A DNA stretch of 64,000 nt from UBA7803 sp041395905. GTDB lineage: Bacteria > Pseudomonadota > Gammaproteobacteria > Pseudomonadales > Azotimanducaceae. The DNA lies in assembly GCA_041395905.1 (NCBI GenBank), contig JAWKZP010000019.1:36472-100471 (forward strand). Reading direction: 5' to 3'. This document shows positions 8,893-16,622 of this stretch, in pieces. The stretch's first letter is position 1. Each line of letters opens with the position of its first letter. The position numbers were made by a program, and so were the translations under genes. The notes below the pieces were generated by a model, which was given only the letters and a program-made list of their open reading frames with translations, was not told the origin of the DNA and made no database searches.

Positions 8893-9725
8893 GCGGCCGC
8901 CTGCTGGGCAAGGTCGCAGCGATCACCGGCGCTGCCAGCGGCTTCGGCGCCGCCACTGCGCGCCGGTTCGTCCAGGAGGGATGCCGCGTCGCGCTGGGCG
9001 ACATCCAGGAGGCGGACGGCGCCGCCCTGGCCGCGGAGCTGGGGAACGCCGCCGTGTTCACCCGCTGCGACGTGAGCCGGGAGCAGGACGTCGCCGGGCT
9101 CGTCGACCTGGCGCTCGACACATTCGGCCAGCTCGACGTGATGTTCAACAACGCGGGCATCGTCGGCGCCGTCGGGCCCATCGACACCACGCCCGCCGCG
9201 GAGTGGCAGGCAACGCTCGACGTCCTGCTGAATGGGGTTTTCTACGGCATGAAGCACGCGGCACGGGTCATGAAGCCCCGCCAGTCCGGGACCATCATCA
9301 GCATGGCCAGCACCGCCGGCATCCTGGGTGGTCAGGGTCCTCACGCCTATGCAGCTTGCAAACACGCGGTCATCGGGCTGACCAAGAACGTCGCGGCGGA
9401 ACTCTGCCGCTACGGCATCCGCATCAACGCCATTGCCCCCGCCGGCATGGCCACTGCCATGGTCGCCAACGTCATGACCGGCGACCCGGCGGCGCTGGAA
9501 CGCACGCGGGAAGCTCTGGCCGCGAGCTCGCCGTTGCGCGGCAGGCCCGGAGTCGCGGAAGACGTGGCCAACGCGGCGCTGTGGCTGGCAAGCGACGAGT
9601 CCGGCTACACCAATGGTCATGTGCTGACCACCGACGCCGGGCTGACCACCGGCTCCAGCGCGTCCGCGCCGCCGTTCGCCGAGTATCAGCCCATGTTCCG
9701 TGAGGCCGGCCGCAAGGGGCTTTAG
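8889..9725 (+). CDS. SDR-family NAD(P)-dependent oxidoreductase
   Basis: This 278-aa classical short-chain dehydrogenase has the cofactor loop TGAASGFG near residue 14, the NNAG motif (FNNAGIVG) and the active site YAACK. It starts at GTG 8889, overlapping the PPOX stop by 4 nt. The open frame extends upstream, but that part lies inside the PPOX gene and is not SDR-like. An acidic residue after the second strand (LGDIQ) suggests NAD preference. As the last gene of the arm it could oxidise the alcohol made by the P450 or the hydratase, though the substrate is unproven. Confidence 0.9.
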   Translation: MSGRLLGKVAAITGAASGFGAATARRFVQEGCRVALGDIQEADGAALAAELGNAAVFTRCDVSREQDVAGLVDLALDTFGQLDVMFNNAGIVGAVGPIDTTPAAEWQATLDVLLNGVFYGMKHAARVMKPRQSGTIISMASTAGILGGQGPHAYAACKHAVIGLTKNVAAELCRYGIRINAIAPAGMATAMVANVMTGDPAALERTREALAASSPLRGRPGVAEDVANAALWLASDESGYTNGHVLTTDAGLTTGSSASAPPFAEYQPMFREAGRKGL

Positions 9726-9755
9726 CGTTCGGGCACCGCTGCACGCAGCGCTGCC

Positions 9756-10529
9756 TCAGGTGGGCTGGCCACCCGCGACATCCAGGTACTGGCCGGTGAT
9801 CCACTCTGCCGCCGGAGAGGCAAAGAACACCGCGGCCGCCGCGCAGTCCTCCGGCGTACCGGTGCGGCCGAGCGGAATGGCCCTGGCGAAGCTGCGCTGC
9901 GCATCCTCCTCGGACATACCCACCGTCTGGGTCAGCATCTCGGTCACCACCACGCCCGGCGCGATGCAGTTGACCGTGATGCGTCTAGGCGCCAGCTCCA
10001 CCGCCAGCGTGCGGGTCATGCTGATCATGCCCATGTTGGCGGCGGAGTAGACGCCGAATCCGGGTGACGGACGGTGCGCGGCGATGGAGATGATGTTGAT
10101 GATACGGCCGCCGTCGGCCATGCGCTTCGCCGCCTGCTGGGCGCCCCAGAACTTGGTTTTCATGTTCAGCGCGAGCTGCTCGTCGAACTTCGCAAGCGAT
10201 ATGTCAGGCAGGGCGTAGGTCTTGCGATCGAGGTTGCCGCCGGCGTTGTTCACCATGATGTCGAGCCGTCCGAGCTCAGCCACCACACGATCCAGCACCC
10301 GGGGGATCGCCGTGAAATCGAGCACGTCGGCCGAGATGCCGATACCACGGCGACCGCGCGCCGAGATCTCCGCGGCTACCGCGTCCACATCCGCCTGACG
10401 GCGCGCCAGCACGCACACGTCCGCCCCGCACTCGGCGAGCGCGAGCGCGATGCCGCGGCCGATACCCCGGCCGCCGCCGGTCACCACCGCCACCTTTCCG
10501 TCCAGCCGGAAACGCTCGTGCATACCCAT
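9756..10529 (-). CDS. SDR-family protein with atypical active site (YxxxN)
   Basis: This 257-aa classical SDR fold has TGGGRGIG near residues 17-24, VNNAGG, and a typical C-terminal end with TGQYLDVAGG. The catalytic Tyr is present (YSAAN, Tyr about residue 161), but the normally invariant Lys four residues later is Asn (codon at 10035-10037). Lys lowers the Tyr pKa and binds the nicotinamide ribose, so activity may be lost or altered. The start at 10529 is preceded by GAGGGAGGAAGAG; a second Met two codons later is also possible. It lies 14 nt downstream of the EthD-like gene on the same strand and converges with the SDR that ends at 9725. Confidence 0.88.
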   Translation of the reverse strand: MGMHERFRLDGKVAVVTGGGRGIGRGIALALAECGADVCVLARRQADVDAVAAEISARGRRGIGISADVLDFTAIPRVLDRVVAELGRLDIMVNNAGGNLDRKTYALPDISLAKFDEQLALNMKTKFWGAQQAAKRMADGGRIINIISIAAHRPSPGFGVYSAANMGMISMTRTLAVELAPRRITVNCIAPGVVVTEMLTQTVGMSEEDAQRSFARAIPLGRTGTPEDCAAAAVFFASPAAEWITGQYLDVAGGQPT

Positions 10530-10543
10530 CTCTTCCTCCCTCT

Positions 10544-11212
10544 TCACGCTGCCATGATGACTTCTTCTTGCGCGAGAAACAGCAGCACGCTGCCGGGGGC
10601 GGCGAAGTTCGCAGCGTCCCGCACCTGCTCGTCGCGCATCTGCCGCGAGGCCATGGCCCGGCGTGCCGCCGCCACGTCCGGCCAGACGAGCTCCGTGATG
10701 CCGTCGTAGCGCGGCGCACCGCCCTCGTAGCAGCTGGGCAACGGGTGACACTGAATGTAGGCCAGCGCCTCCTGAGTGTGCGCGGCGATCGGACCGTGAC
10801 GGTGCAGCCAGTAGTGCTGGAACGCCTCGACGCTCAGCGCCGCCTGGCGCCGGAACGGGAACACGCCTTTGACGAAGCGCGCAGTATGATGGGCGGGCAG
10901 ACGCATGATGATGCGCTCTTCGCCAACGATCACGGCGTCGATGATCACCTCGCCCCCGCGCAGCAGCGGCGCGAACGCCTCCGGCCGCCCGGCCAGGTCG
11001 AGCGCGGCGGCCGCATCTGCAAACCACAGCTCAGCAACGCCCGCATAGGGCGGCGCAGCGGAGGCATCGATCTGCTCCGCCAGCGTGCGTGTCTGACAGT
11101 AACCACGCGCCTGCGGGCACGTGCCCCGCAGCAATTCTGCCGCCGCGGCGCCGCGGGCACGGAAAGGGTCACCACCATCCGACGAGCAAAGAAACAGATA
11201 GGTCTTGATCAT
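10544..11212 (-). CDS. EthD-domain protein with two related halves
   Basis: The 222-aa product appears to be two fused ferredoxin-like EthD (dimeric alpha-beta barrel) domains. The C-terminal half (about 110-222) has the diagnostic FQHYWLHRHGPIA block, while the N-terminal half keeps the fold (YAGVAELWFAD) but is more divergent. EthD was named from an ether-degradation operon with a P450. Other members include polyketide cyclases and small dehydratases, so the reaction is uncertain. It is the first gene of a minus-strand pair with the atypical SDR and is divergent from the nitronate-monooxygenase-like gene at 11402. The fused double domain probably replaces the usual homodimer. Confidence 0.8.
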   Translation of the reverse strand: MIKTYLFLCSSDGGDPFRARGAAAAELLRGTCPQARGYCQTRTLAEQIDASAAPPYAGVAELWFADAAAALDLAGRPEAFAPLLRGGEVIIDAVIVGEERIIMRLPAHHTARFVKGVFPFRRQAALSVEAFQHYWLHRHGPIAAHTQEALAYIQCHPLPSCYEGGAPRYDGITELVWPDVAAARRAMASRQMRDEQVRDAANFAAPGSVLLFLAQEEVIMAA

Positions 11213-11401
11213 CTGTGCAGAGCCCTCCGGTCCACCGACTGCAGCGCGTTATAGCACGACCGCGATGAAATCGGAGCGCTTGCACCGCGCACCGCGAAAT
11301 TTGAGTATGCTTGGCGCCCCCGCTGGCGCAGACCCGGTGGTCCGTTGCAGGGCCCCTCAGGATCACGCCGTAGCTCACACACAGGGAGTCACTGCACAAT
11401 C

Positions 11402-12382
11402 ATGATCAAGACCAGAATCACGGAGATGTTCGGCGTCGAGCATCCTATCGTCATGGGCGGCATGACCGGGGTCGGCTATGCCGATCTGGTCGCAGCCGTG
11501 GCCAATGCCGGCGCGCTCGGCTTCATCACCGCGCACATGTTTCCCACTGCCGAGGGGCTGCTGAAGGAAATCGAGCGCTGCCGGGAGATGACCGACAAGC
11601 CGTTCGGCGTGAACATGACCATCCTGCCGTCGATCAACCCGATTCCCTATGACGAGTACCGGCACGCCATCATCGAAGGCGGCGTGAAGATCGTCGAAAC
11701 GGCGGGCCGCAACCCGGAGCCGCACCTGCCGGACTTCAAGGCCAACGGCGTCAAGGTCATCCACAAGTGCACCTCGGCACGGCACTCCGTGACCGCGGAA
11801 CGCGTCGGCGTGGACGTGATCAGCATCGACGGTTTCGAGTGCGCCGGTCACCCGGGTGAAGACGACGTGACACTCATGGTGCTGCTGCCGGCGACCTGCG
11901 ACCAGGTGTCGATACCGGTGATTGCCTCCGGCGGCATGGCCGACGGGCGCAGCCTGGTGGCGGCCCTGGCACTCGGCGCCGACGGCGTGAACATGGGCAC
12001 GCGCTTCCTGGCCACTCAGGAGGCGAAGATCCACGACAACGTGAAGCGCCAGATCGTCGACAACACCGAGCGCGATACCCGTCTGATCAATCGCACGCTG
12101 CGCAACACCGCCCGCGTGGCCCGCAACGCCGTCTCCGAGGAAGTAGTGCGCATTCAGCAGGATGCCTCGAAGACGTTCGAGGATGTGCGTGAGCTGGTTG
12201 CCGGGGTGCGCGGCCGCGCCAACGTGCTCGAAGGCGGTGACATCGACGGCGGCATCTGGACCGTGGGCCAGAGCCAGGGTCTGATCCACGACATTCCCAC
12301 CTGCAAAGCGCTGGTGGCGCGCATCATGGCGCAGGCCGACGAGATCATTCATCAGCGCCTGGACCGGCTGGCGGCCGGCTGA
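11402..12382 (+). CDS. Nitronate monooxygenase/2-nitropropane dioxygenase-like FMN enzyme
   Basis: This 326-aa TIM-barrel flavoprotein begins TRITEMFGVEHPIVMGGM, typical of the family. It has the FMN-binding IASGGMADGRSL and the ALGADGVNMGTRFLAT block near residues 180-205, and the segment GFECAGHPG, which in class I members includes the catalytic His. Enzymes of this family oxidise alkyl nitronates; many catabolic-cluster homologues have unknown substrates, including enoyl reductase-like ones. The start at 11402 follows CAGGGAGT after about 13 nt. It is the first gene of a plus-strand unit followed after 59 nt by a P450. Confidence 0.85.
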   Translation: MIKTRITEMFGVEHPIVMGGMTGVGYADLVAAVANAGALGFITAHMFPTAEGLLKEIERCREMTDKPFGVNMTILPSINPIPYDEYRHAIIEGGVKIVETAGRNPEPHLPDFKANGVKVIHKCTSARHSVTAERVGVDVISIDGFECAGHPGEDDVTLMVLLPATCDQVSIPVIASGGMADGRSLVAALALGADGVNMGTRFLATQEAKIHDNVKRQIVDNTERDTRLINRTLRNTARVARNAVSEEVVRIQQDASKTFEDVRELVAGVRGRANVLEGGDIDGGIWTVGQSQGLIHDIPTCKALVARIMAQADEIIHQRLDRLAAG

Positions 12383-12441
12383 GCCGCCCCTCCATCGCCG
12401 GGGTGGTACCATCGCGTCACCGCAGGGAGCATTGACGCGCG

Positions 12442-13686
12442 ATGACCGATGAACTGCCCCGGGGCGTCCGGCTCACGCCCCACGACGACACCTTCCGGGA
12501 CGACCCGCACGCGGCCTACGACCGGCTGCGAGCCGAGGCACCATGCATGCAGGACCCGGACTACGGACGCCTGATGCTGACCCGCTATGCGGACGTCCGT
12601 CGAGCTCTGAGGCACAAGTCGTTCAGCGTCGACGCGCGGCTGACCCGCGACGATTCCTATGCGCGCCGCATCGCGGGCACCGGCGTCAGCGAAGGCCGGG
12701 GCGACAGTGCCTACACGCCGCCGCTGGTGCTTCTGGACGACCCGGCGCATCGACGCATCCGCGGGCTCATGAGCAAGGCGTTCAACCCCGCGGTGGTCGA
12801 CGGCATGCGCGAACGCATCGAGGCGGTCACCGCGAGCCTTCTCGACGCGCTACGCGGCCGGGGACGGATCGACTTCATCCTCGATTTCGCGGGTCCGCTG
12901 CCGACCCGGGTCATACTCGAGCTCCTCGGAATGCCTGCCGACCGCTGGGCGGATTTCAAACGCTGGTCCGAGCAGATCCTCATGGGCTATGACGTGGAGC
13001 GTGGCGCTGACATTCAGTCCGACCTGCGTCAGGCATATCGGGGCATGTCCACGGAATTCCGTTCGATGGTGGCTGCGCGCCGCGCCGCCCCCTGCGATGA
13101 CCTCATTTCGGCGATGGTTCGCGCTCAGACCGACCAGGACCAGCTGAGCGACCTGGAGATCATCAGCCTGTGCACGCAGCTCATGGTGGCAGGCAACGTC
13201 ACCACCACGGATCTCATCGGCAATGGTCTGTACGCGCTGCTGCAGCACCCCCGGCAGGCGCAGCGGCTGCGCGCCGAGCCGGAACTGATCGAATCCGCGG
13301 TCGAGGAGATGCTGCGCTTCGACTGCCCCATCACGGAAACCGCGAGAGTGCCCCGCGCAGCCACCCGACTCGGAGCCTGCGTGGTGCATCCGGGTGATAC
13401 CCTCACCGCCTCGCTGGCGGCGGCCAATCACGATCCTGAGGTTTTCGAGCGCCCGCACAGCTTCGACATCGGCCGCACCAGCAACCCGCATCTCGGCTTC
13501 GGTAGCGGCATCCACGTCTGCCTCGGCGCGCCGCTGGCGCGGCTCGAAAGCCAGATCGCAATCCGCGCCTTCCTGCAGCGCTACGCCCGTATCGAGCTCG
13601 ACCCCGAGGCGCCGCCGCAGCGCCGGCGGCTGCCGTTCTTCCGCGGCTTCACCACGCTGCCTGTGAGGGTACAGCCGGCAGGCTAG
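12442..13686 (+). CDS. Cytochrome P450 (2 of 5)
   Basis: This 414-aa soluble P450 has I-helix AGNVTTTD, in which the usual acidic residue before the Thr is replaced by an N-V pair but Thr is retained. The ExxR is in VEEMLRFDCP, and the haem loop is FGSGIHVCLGAPLARLE. The AGNxTTTD signature also occurs in P450 number 5 of this window, so these two may belong to related subfamilies. It lies 59 nt after the nitronate-monooxygenase-like gene on the same strand, so co-transcription is plausible. No redox partner is adjacent. Confidence 0.95.
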   Translation: MTDELPRGVRLTPHDDTFRDDPHAAYDRLRAEAPCMQDPDYGRLMLTRYADVRRALRHKSFSVDARLTRDDSYARRIAGTGVSEGRGDSAYTPPLVLLDDPAHRRIRGLMSKAFNPAVVDGMRERIEAVTASLLDALRGRGRIDFILDFAGPLPTRVILELLGMPADRWADFKRWSEQILMGYDVERGADIQSDLRQAYRGMSTEFRSMVAARRAAPCDDLISAMVRAQTDQDQLSDLEIISLCTQLMVAGNVTTTDLIGNGLYALLQHPRQAQRLRAEPELIESAVEEMLRFDCPITETARVPRAATRLGACVVHPGDTLTASLAAANHDPEVFERPHSFDIGRTSNPHLGFGSGIHVCLGAPLARLESQIAIRAFLQRYARIELDPEAPPQRRRLPFFRGFTTLPVRVQPAG

Positions 13687-13743
13687 GCGGACGCACCGCA
13701 CGCGCGCCGGATGAGCGCCTCGACTCGCAAGCATCGCGCCGCT

Positions 13744-14112
13744 TCAGAAGTTCCGGTGATTGAACTTGACGTGTTCCTCGAGCTCGCGCAGCTCGAAGGA
13801 GACGGCCACAGGTTGTGTCGCCATCAGCGGCTGCAGATGCTCGAGCAGCACCTGCCAGAATCGTTCGCCTGCCGCCAGACGCATCTGCTCGTCTCTGCCG
13901 CGCCCGATCTTCATGCTCAGATTGATGAAGCCCTTGTCCGGCGCGCCGTCCGCCACCCGGAAGTGCTCACAGCGCATTGCCCGGCTGCGCAGTCCCGCCA
14001 GCGGAAAGATGCCATCCGCAACCGCCGCCTCGTGCATCTTGCGCATGAGGCCGGGCAGATCCAGCAGGTCCTCGGGCAGGTTGGCCGAATACTCGTAGAT
14101 GAAGTGTGCCAT
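13744..14112 (-). CDS. hpaF: 5-carboxymethyl-2-hydroxymuconate delta-isomerase-like protein lacking Pro-1
   Basis: This 122-aa tautomerase-superfamily protein is recognisable as HpaF/CHMI by MAHFIYEYSANL, GIFPLAGLRSRAMR and the SMKIGRGR block near residue 90. It acts in homoprotocatechuate catabolism, isomerising 5-carboxymethyl-2-hydroxymuconate. In characterised members the initiator Met is removed and Pro-1 is the catalytic base. Here the second codon is GCA (Ala) and no alternative start with Pro exists. The fold seems intact, so function without Pro-1, a different reaction, or loss of activity are all possible. It follows hpaD by 8 nt in the hpaE-hpaD-hpaF operon. Confidence 0.9.
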   Translation of the reverse strand: MAHFIYEYSANLPEDLLDLPGLMRKMHEAAVADGIFPLAGLRSRAMRCEHFRVADGAPDKGFINLSMKIGRGRDEQMRLAAGERFWQVLLEHLQPLMATQPVAVSFELRELEEHVKFNHRNF

Positions 14113-14120
14113 GCGCCGGC

Positions 14121-14972
14121 CTACAGCACCGGAAACTCGACGTTGATCTGGCCGGTGCCGGAGCTGCCGAAATAGGGGCTGATGACCTCGGCCCGGCCCC
14201 GGTAGCTGTCCCAGCCGAGCGCGCCGAGCAGCATGGCGGTATCGTGCATGAACCCCTCACCATGGCACTTCTGCGCATACTCCGGGAGCATGGCGCAGAA
14301 CGTCTGCCAATCCCCCGCCTGCCACATCTCCACGACGCGACGGTCGGTCTGCTCGAGAAACGGCGACCACACCTTGTGCAGGTACTCATCTGCCTGGCCG
14401 TTCTGGGCGAACCTGTGCGACAGCGAGCCCGAGGCGAATATGGCCACCTTGCCGTGGTAGTGCTGCTCCACCGCTTCGCGCAGCGCGCGCCCCAGCATTG
14501 CGCTGTCGTCGAGATCGTGCACCGTCAGAAACGCGGCTACCGACACCACCTTGAAGTGCCGGTCCTCGTTCATGTAGCGCATGGGTACCAGCACGCCGTA
14601 CTCCAGCGGCAGGCTGGTGGCATCGTGCGCCCGCGTGTGCACACCCGCCGCCGTGGCGGCATCGGCGATCAGGTGTCCGAGCTCGGGGTTGCCGTCGTAG
14701 GCATACGGCAGGTTGCGGATGAAGTGCGGCAGCTCGTTGCTGGTGTAGAGCCCTTCGAAGTTCGGCGCGTTGTTGATGTGGTAGCCGGAGTTCACCAGCC
14801 AGTGGGTATCGAACACGACGATGGTGTCCACCCCCAGCGCCCGGCAGCGGCGCGAAATCTCACGATGGCCCTCGATGGCGTGTTCCCGGCAACCCTTGTG
14901 CGGGCCGTCCAGCTCCGAAAGATACATTGAGGGCACGTGCGTTATCTTGGCCGCGTAGGCGAGCTCACCCAT
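14121..14972 (-). CDS. hpaD: 3,4-dihydroxyphenylacetate 2,3-dioxygenase (extradiol, class III)
   Basis: This 283-aa protein matches the length of enterobacterial HpaD. It begins MGELAYAAKITHVPSMYLSE and contains FDTHWLVNSGYHIN, YTSNELPHFI and FASGSLSHRF, the LigB-type iron-binding and active-site signatures (His of DTHW and HIN-type, Glu near the C-terminal half). It cleaves the ring of homoprotocatechuate to 5-carboxymethyl-2-hydroxymuconate semialdehyde. The start at 14972 has a GGAGGA Shine-Dalgarno. The open frame continues upstream through the hpaE gene in another frame, but that is not coding. It lies 11 nt after hpaE and 8 nt before hpaF. Confidence 0.95.
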   Translation of the reverse strand: MGELAYAAKITHVPSMYLSELDGPHKGCREHAIEGHREISRRCRALGVDTIVVFDTHWLVNSGYHINNAPNFEGLYTSNELPHFIRNLPYAYDGNPELGHLIADAATAAGVHTRAHDATSLPLEYGVLVPMRYMNEDRHFKVVSVAAFLTVHDLDDSAMLGRALREAVEQHYHGKVAIFASGSLSHRFAQNGQADEYLHKVWSPFLEQTDRRVVEMWQAGDWQTFCAMLPEYAQKCHGEGFMHDTAMLLGALGWDSYRGRAEVISPYFGSSGTGQINVEFPVL

Positions 14973-14983
14973 GACCCTTCCTC

Positions 14984-16501
14984 CTACCTGCCCAGCACCG
15001 GCACGTTGTGCAGATCGTGCGCGATGCAGACGTTTCTGGTTTCCATGAAGAAATCGAAGCTGTAGTCGCCGCCGTCGCGGCCGATACCACTCGCCTTCAT
15101 GCCGCCGAACGGCGATGGCAGGTTGCGGTTGTTCTCGGAATTGAACCACAGCATGCCGGCTTCCAGCCGCTTCGCCAGACGCATGGTGCGGCCCACGTCC
15201 CTGGTCCAGACGTAGCCGGCCAGGCCGTAGGGCGTGTCGTTGGCGATCTGCACCGCCTGCTCCTCGGTGTCGAACGACAACGCCGTGAGCACCGGGCCGA
15301 AGATTTCCTCGCGGGCGATGCGCATGCCGTTGTCTGCGTCCGTGAACAGCGTCGGGCACAGGTAGTTGCCGTCGCCGAGGTCCGCGCGCGCCGTACCGCC
15401 CACGGCAATGCGGGCGCCCTCCTCCCGGGCAACGTCCATATAGCTCATGACCTTGCCGAAGTGCTCCCGACTCACCAGCGGTCCGACCTCGGTGTCCGGG
15501 TCGAGCGGGTGCCCCACCCGCAGCCGCGCCACCCGCTCCTGCAGCGCGCTCATGAAGCGCTCGCGGATGCCGCTCTGCACCAGGAGCCGAGAGCTCGATG
15601 TGCAGCGCTGTCCGTTCAGGCTGTAGATCATGAACACCACCGCATCCAGGGCGCGGTCGAAGTCGGCATCGTCGAACACGATCACCGGATTCTTGCCGCC
15701 CAGCTCGAAGTGCACCCGCTTCAGCGTGTCGGCCGCCTGGTGCATGATCTGCGAGCCGGTAACGCTCTCGCCCACCAGGGCCACCGCCCGGATGTCCGGA
15801 TGCATGGACAGACGTCTGCCGGCCACCTCGCCGAAGCCGTTGACCGTGTTCCACACGCCGTCCGGAATGCCCGCATCCCGCGCAATCTCGGCCAGTATCA
15901 TGGCCGACAGCGGCGACAGCTCGGCCGGCTTGTGCACCACCGTGCAGCCCGCGGCCAGCGCCGGCGCGATCTTCCAGGTGGCCAGCATGAACGGCGTGTT
16001 CCAGGGCGTGATGATGCCCACCGGGCCAATGGGAGTGCGCAGCGTGTAGTTGGTGTGCTGCTCCTGGTAGAGGGCCAGGCCGTTCGCCGCTTCCGGCGCG
16101 CGGTCGGCGAAGAAGCGGAAATTCTCGGCCCCGCGGATCGCCGCCTGCTTCATGAACCGGATCGGCTGCCCGCAGTCCATCGACTCCACCAGCGCGATCT
16201 CGTCGGCGCGCTCGACGATGCGGTCGGCAAAGCCGTTGAGCAGCTTCTTGCGCTCGGACCCCGACATGTCGCGCCAATCGGGAAACGCCGCGGCAGCTGC
16301 CGCGCAGGCCCGGTCCACGTCCTGCGTCGTGCCGGCAACCACGGCACCCAGCGAGCTGTTGTCTACCGGGGTCAGATTGTCGAAGGTTTCCGCGCCTTCG
16401 GGCACCACGAACGAGCCGCCGATGAAATGCCCGGTCGTCGTGTCCCTGAAGCGCTGCAGAAACCCGCGCGCTCTGGCCAGGTTGTCCTGATGACCCGACA
16501 T
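14984..16501 (-). CDS. hpaE: 5-carboxymethyl-2-hydroxymuconate semialdehyde dehydrogenase (ALDH)
   Basis: This 505-aa aldehyde dehydrogenase has the NAD-binding and catalytic features: PWNTPFMLATWKIAPALAAG, ELGGKNPVIVFDDAD with the general-base Glu, and the catalytic Cys in LNGQRCTSSSR. Length and placement directly upstream of hpaD identify it as the HpaE dehydrogenase that oxidises the ring-cleavage semialdehyde. It is the first gene of the hpaE-D-F unit and starts 121 nt from the divergent FAH gene, across an intergenic region with two repeated operator-like sites. Close homologues also serve betaine and other aldehydes, but context favours hpaE. Confidence 0.92.
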   Translation of the reverse strand: MSGHQDNLARARGFLQRFRDTTTGHFIGGSFVVPEGAETFDNLTPVDNSSLGAVVAGTTQDVDRACAAAAAAFPDWRDMSGSERKKLLNGFADRIVERADEIALVESMDCGQPIRFMKQAAIRGAENFRFFADRAPEAANGLALYQEQHTNYTLRTPIGPVGIITPWNTPFMLATWKIAPALAAGCTVVHKPAELSPLSAMILAEIARDAGIPDGVWNTVNGFGEVAGRRLSMHPDIRAVALVGESVTGSQIMHQAADTLKRVHFELGGKNPVIVFDDADFDRALDAVVFMIYSLNGQRCTSSSRLLVQSGIRERFMSALQERVARLRVGHPLDPDTEVGPLVSREHFGKVMSYMDVAREEGARIAVGGTARADLGDGNYLCPTLFTDADNGMRIAREEIFGPVLTALSFDTEEQAVQIANDTPYGLAGYVWTRDVGRTMRLAKRLEAGMLWFNSENNRNLPSPFGGMKASGIGRDGGDYSFDFFMETRNVCIAHDLHNVPVLGR

Positions 16502-16531
16502 CGACTGCTCCTGCCTGCAACGAGTTAATAG

Positions 16532-16544
16532 ATAACATGTTAAT
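16532..16544. promoter_or_regulatory. Operator-like site 1 in hpa divergent promoter
   Basis: ATAACATGTTAAT contains the perfect palindrome TAACATGTTA at 16533-16542. It matches a second site at 16596-16608 (ATAACAGGTTAAT) in 12 of 13 positions. It lies 31 nt upstream of hpaE in a markedly AT-rich island. The probable binder is the MarR-family HpaR encoded at 17483, as HpaR controls such operons in enteric bacteria; this is inference. Confidence 0.65.
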
Positions 16545-16595
16545 AATCAGACACTGCAAATGCTAGCGATGCGCGAACTTCGTGCGCTAACATGC

Positions 16596-16608
16596 ATAAC
16601 AGGTTAAT
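16596..16608. promoter_or_regulatory. Operator-like site 2 in hpa divergent promoter
   Basis: ATAACAGGTTAAT is the near-identical partner of the site 64 bp away, close to the FAH gene start at 16623. The position, 14 nt before the start codon, fits a repressor site overlapping the promoter or transcript start. The palindrome core TAACAGGTTA has one mismatched pair. Confidence 0.6.
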
Positions 16609-16622
16609 TTATCAAGGCCCAC

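Noticed and set aside
9721..9755. CGCTGC/GCAGCG inverted repeat between two convergent SDR genes
   Set aside because: The loop is only two bases and no T-run follows, so a terminator is not supported.
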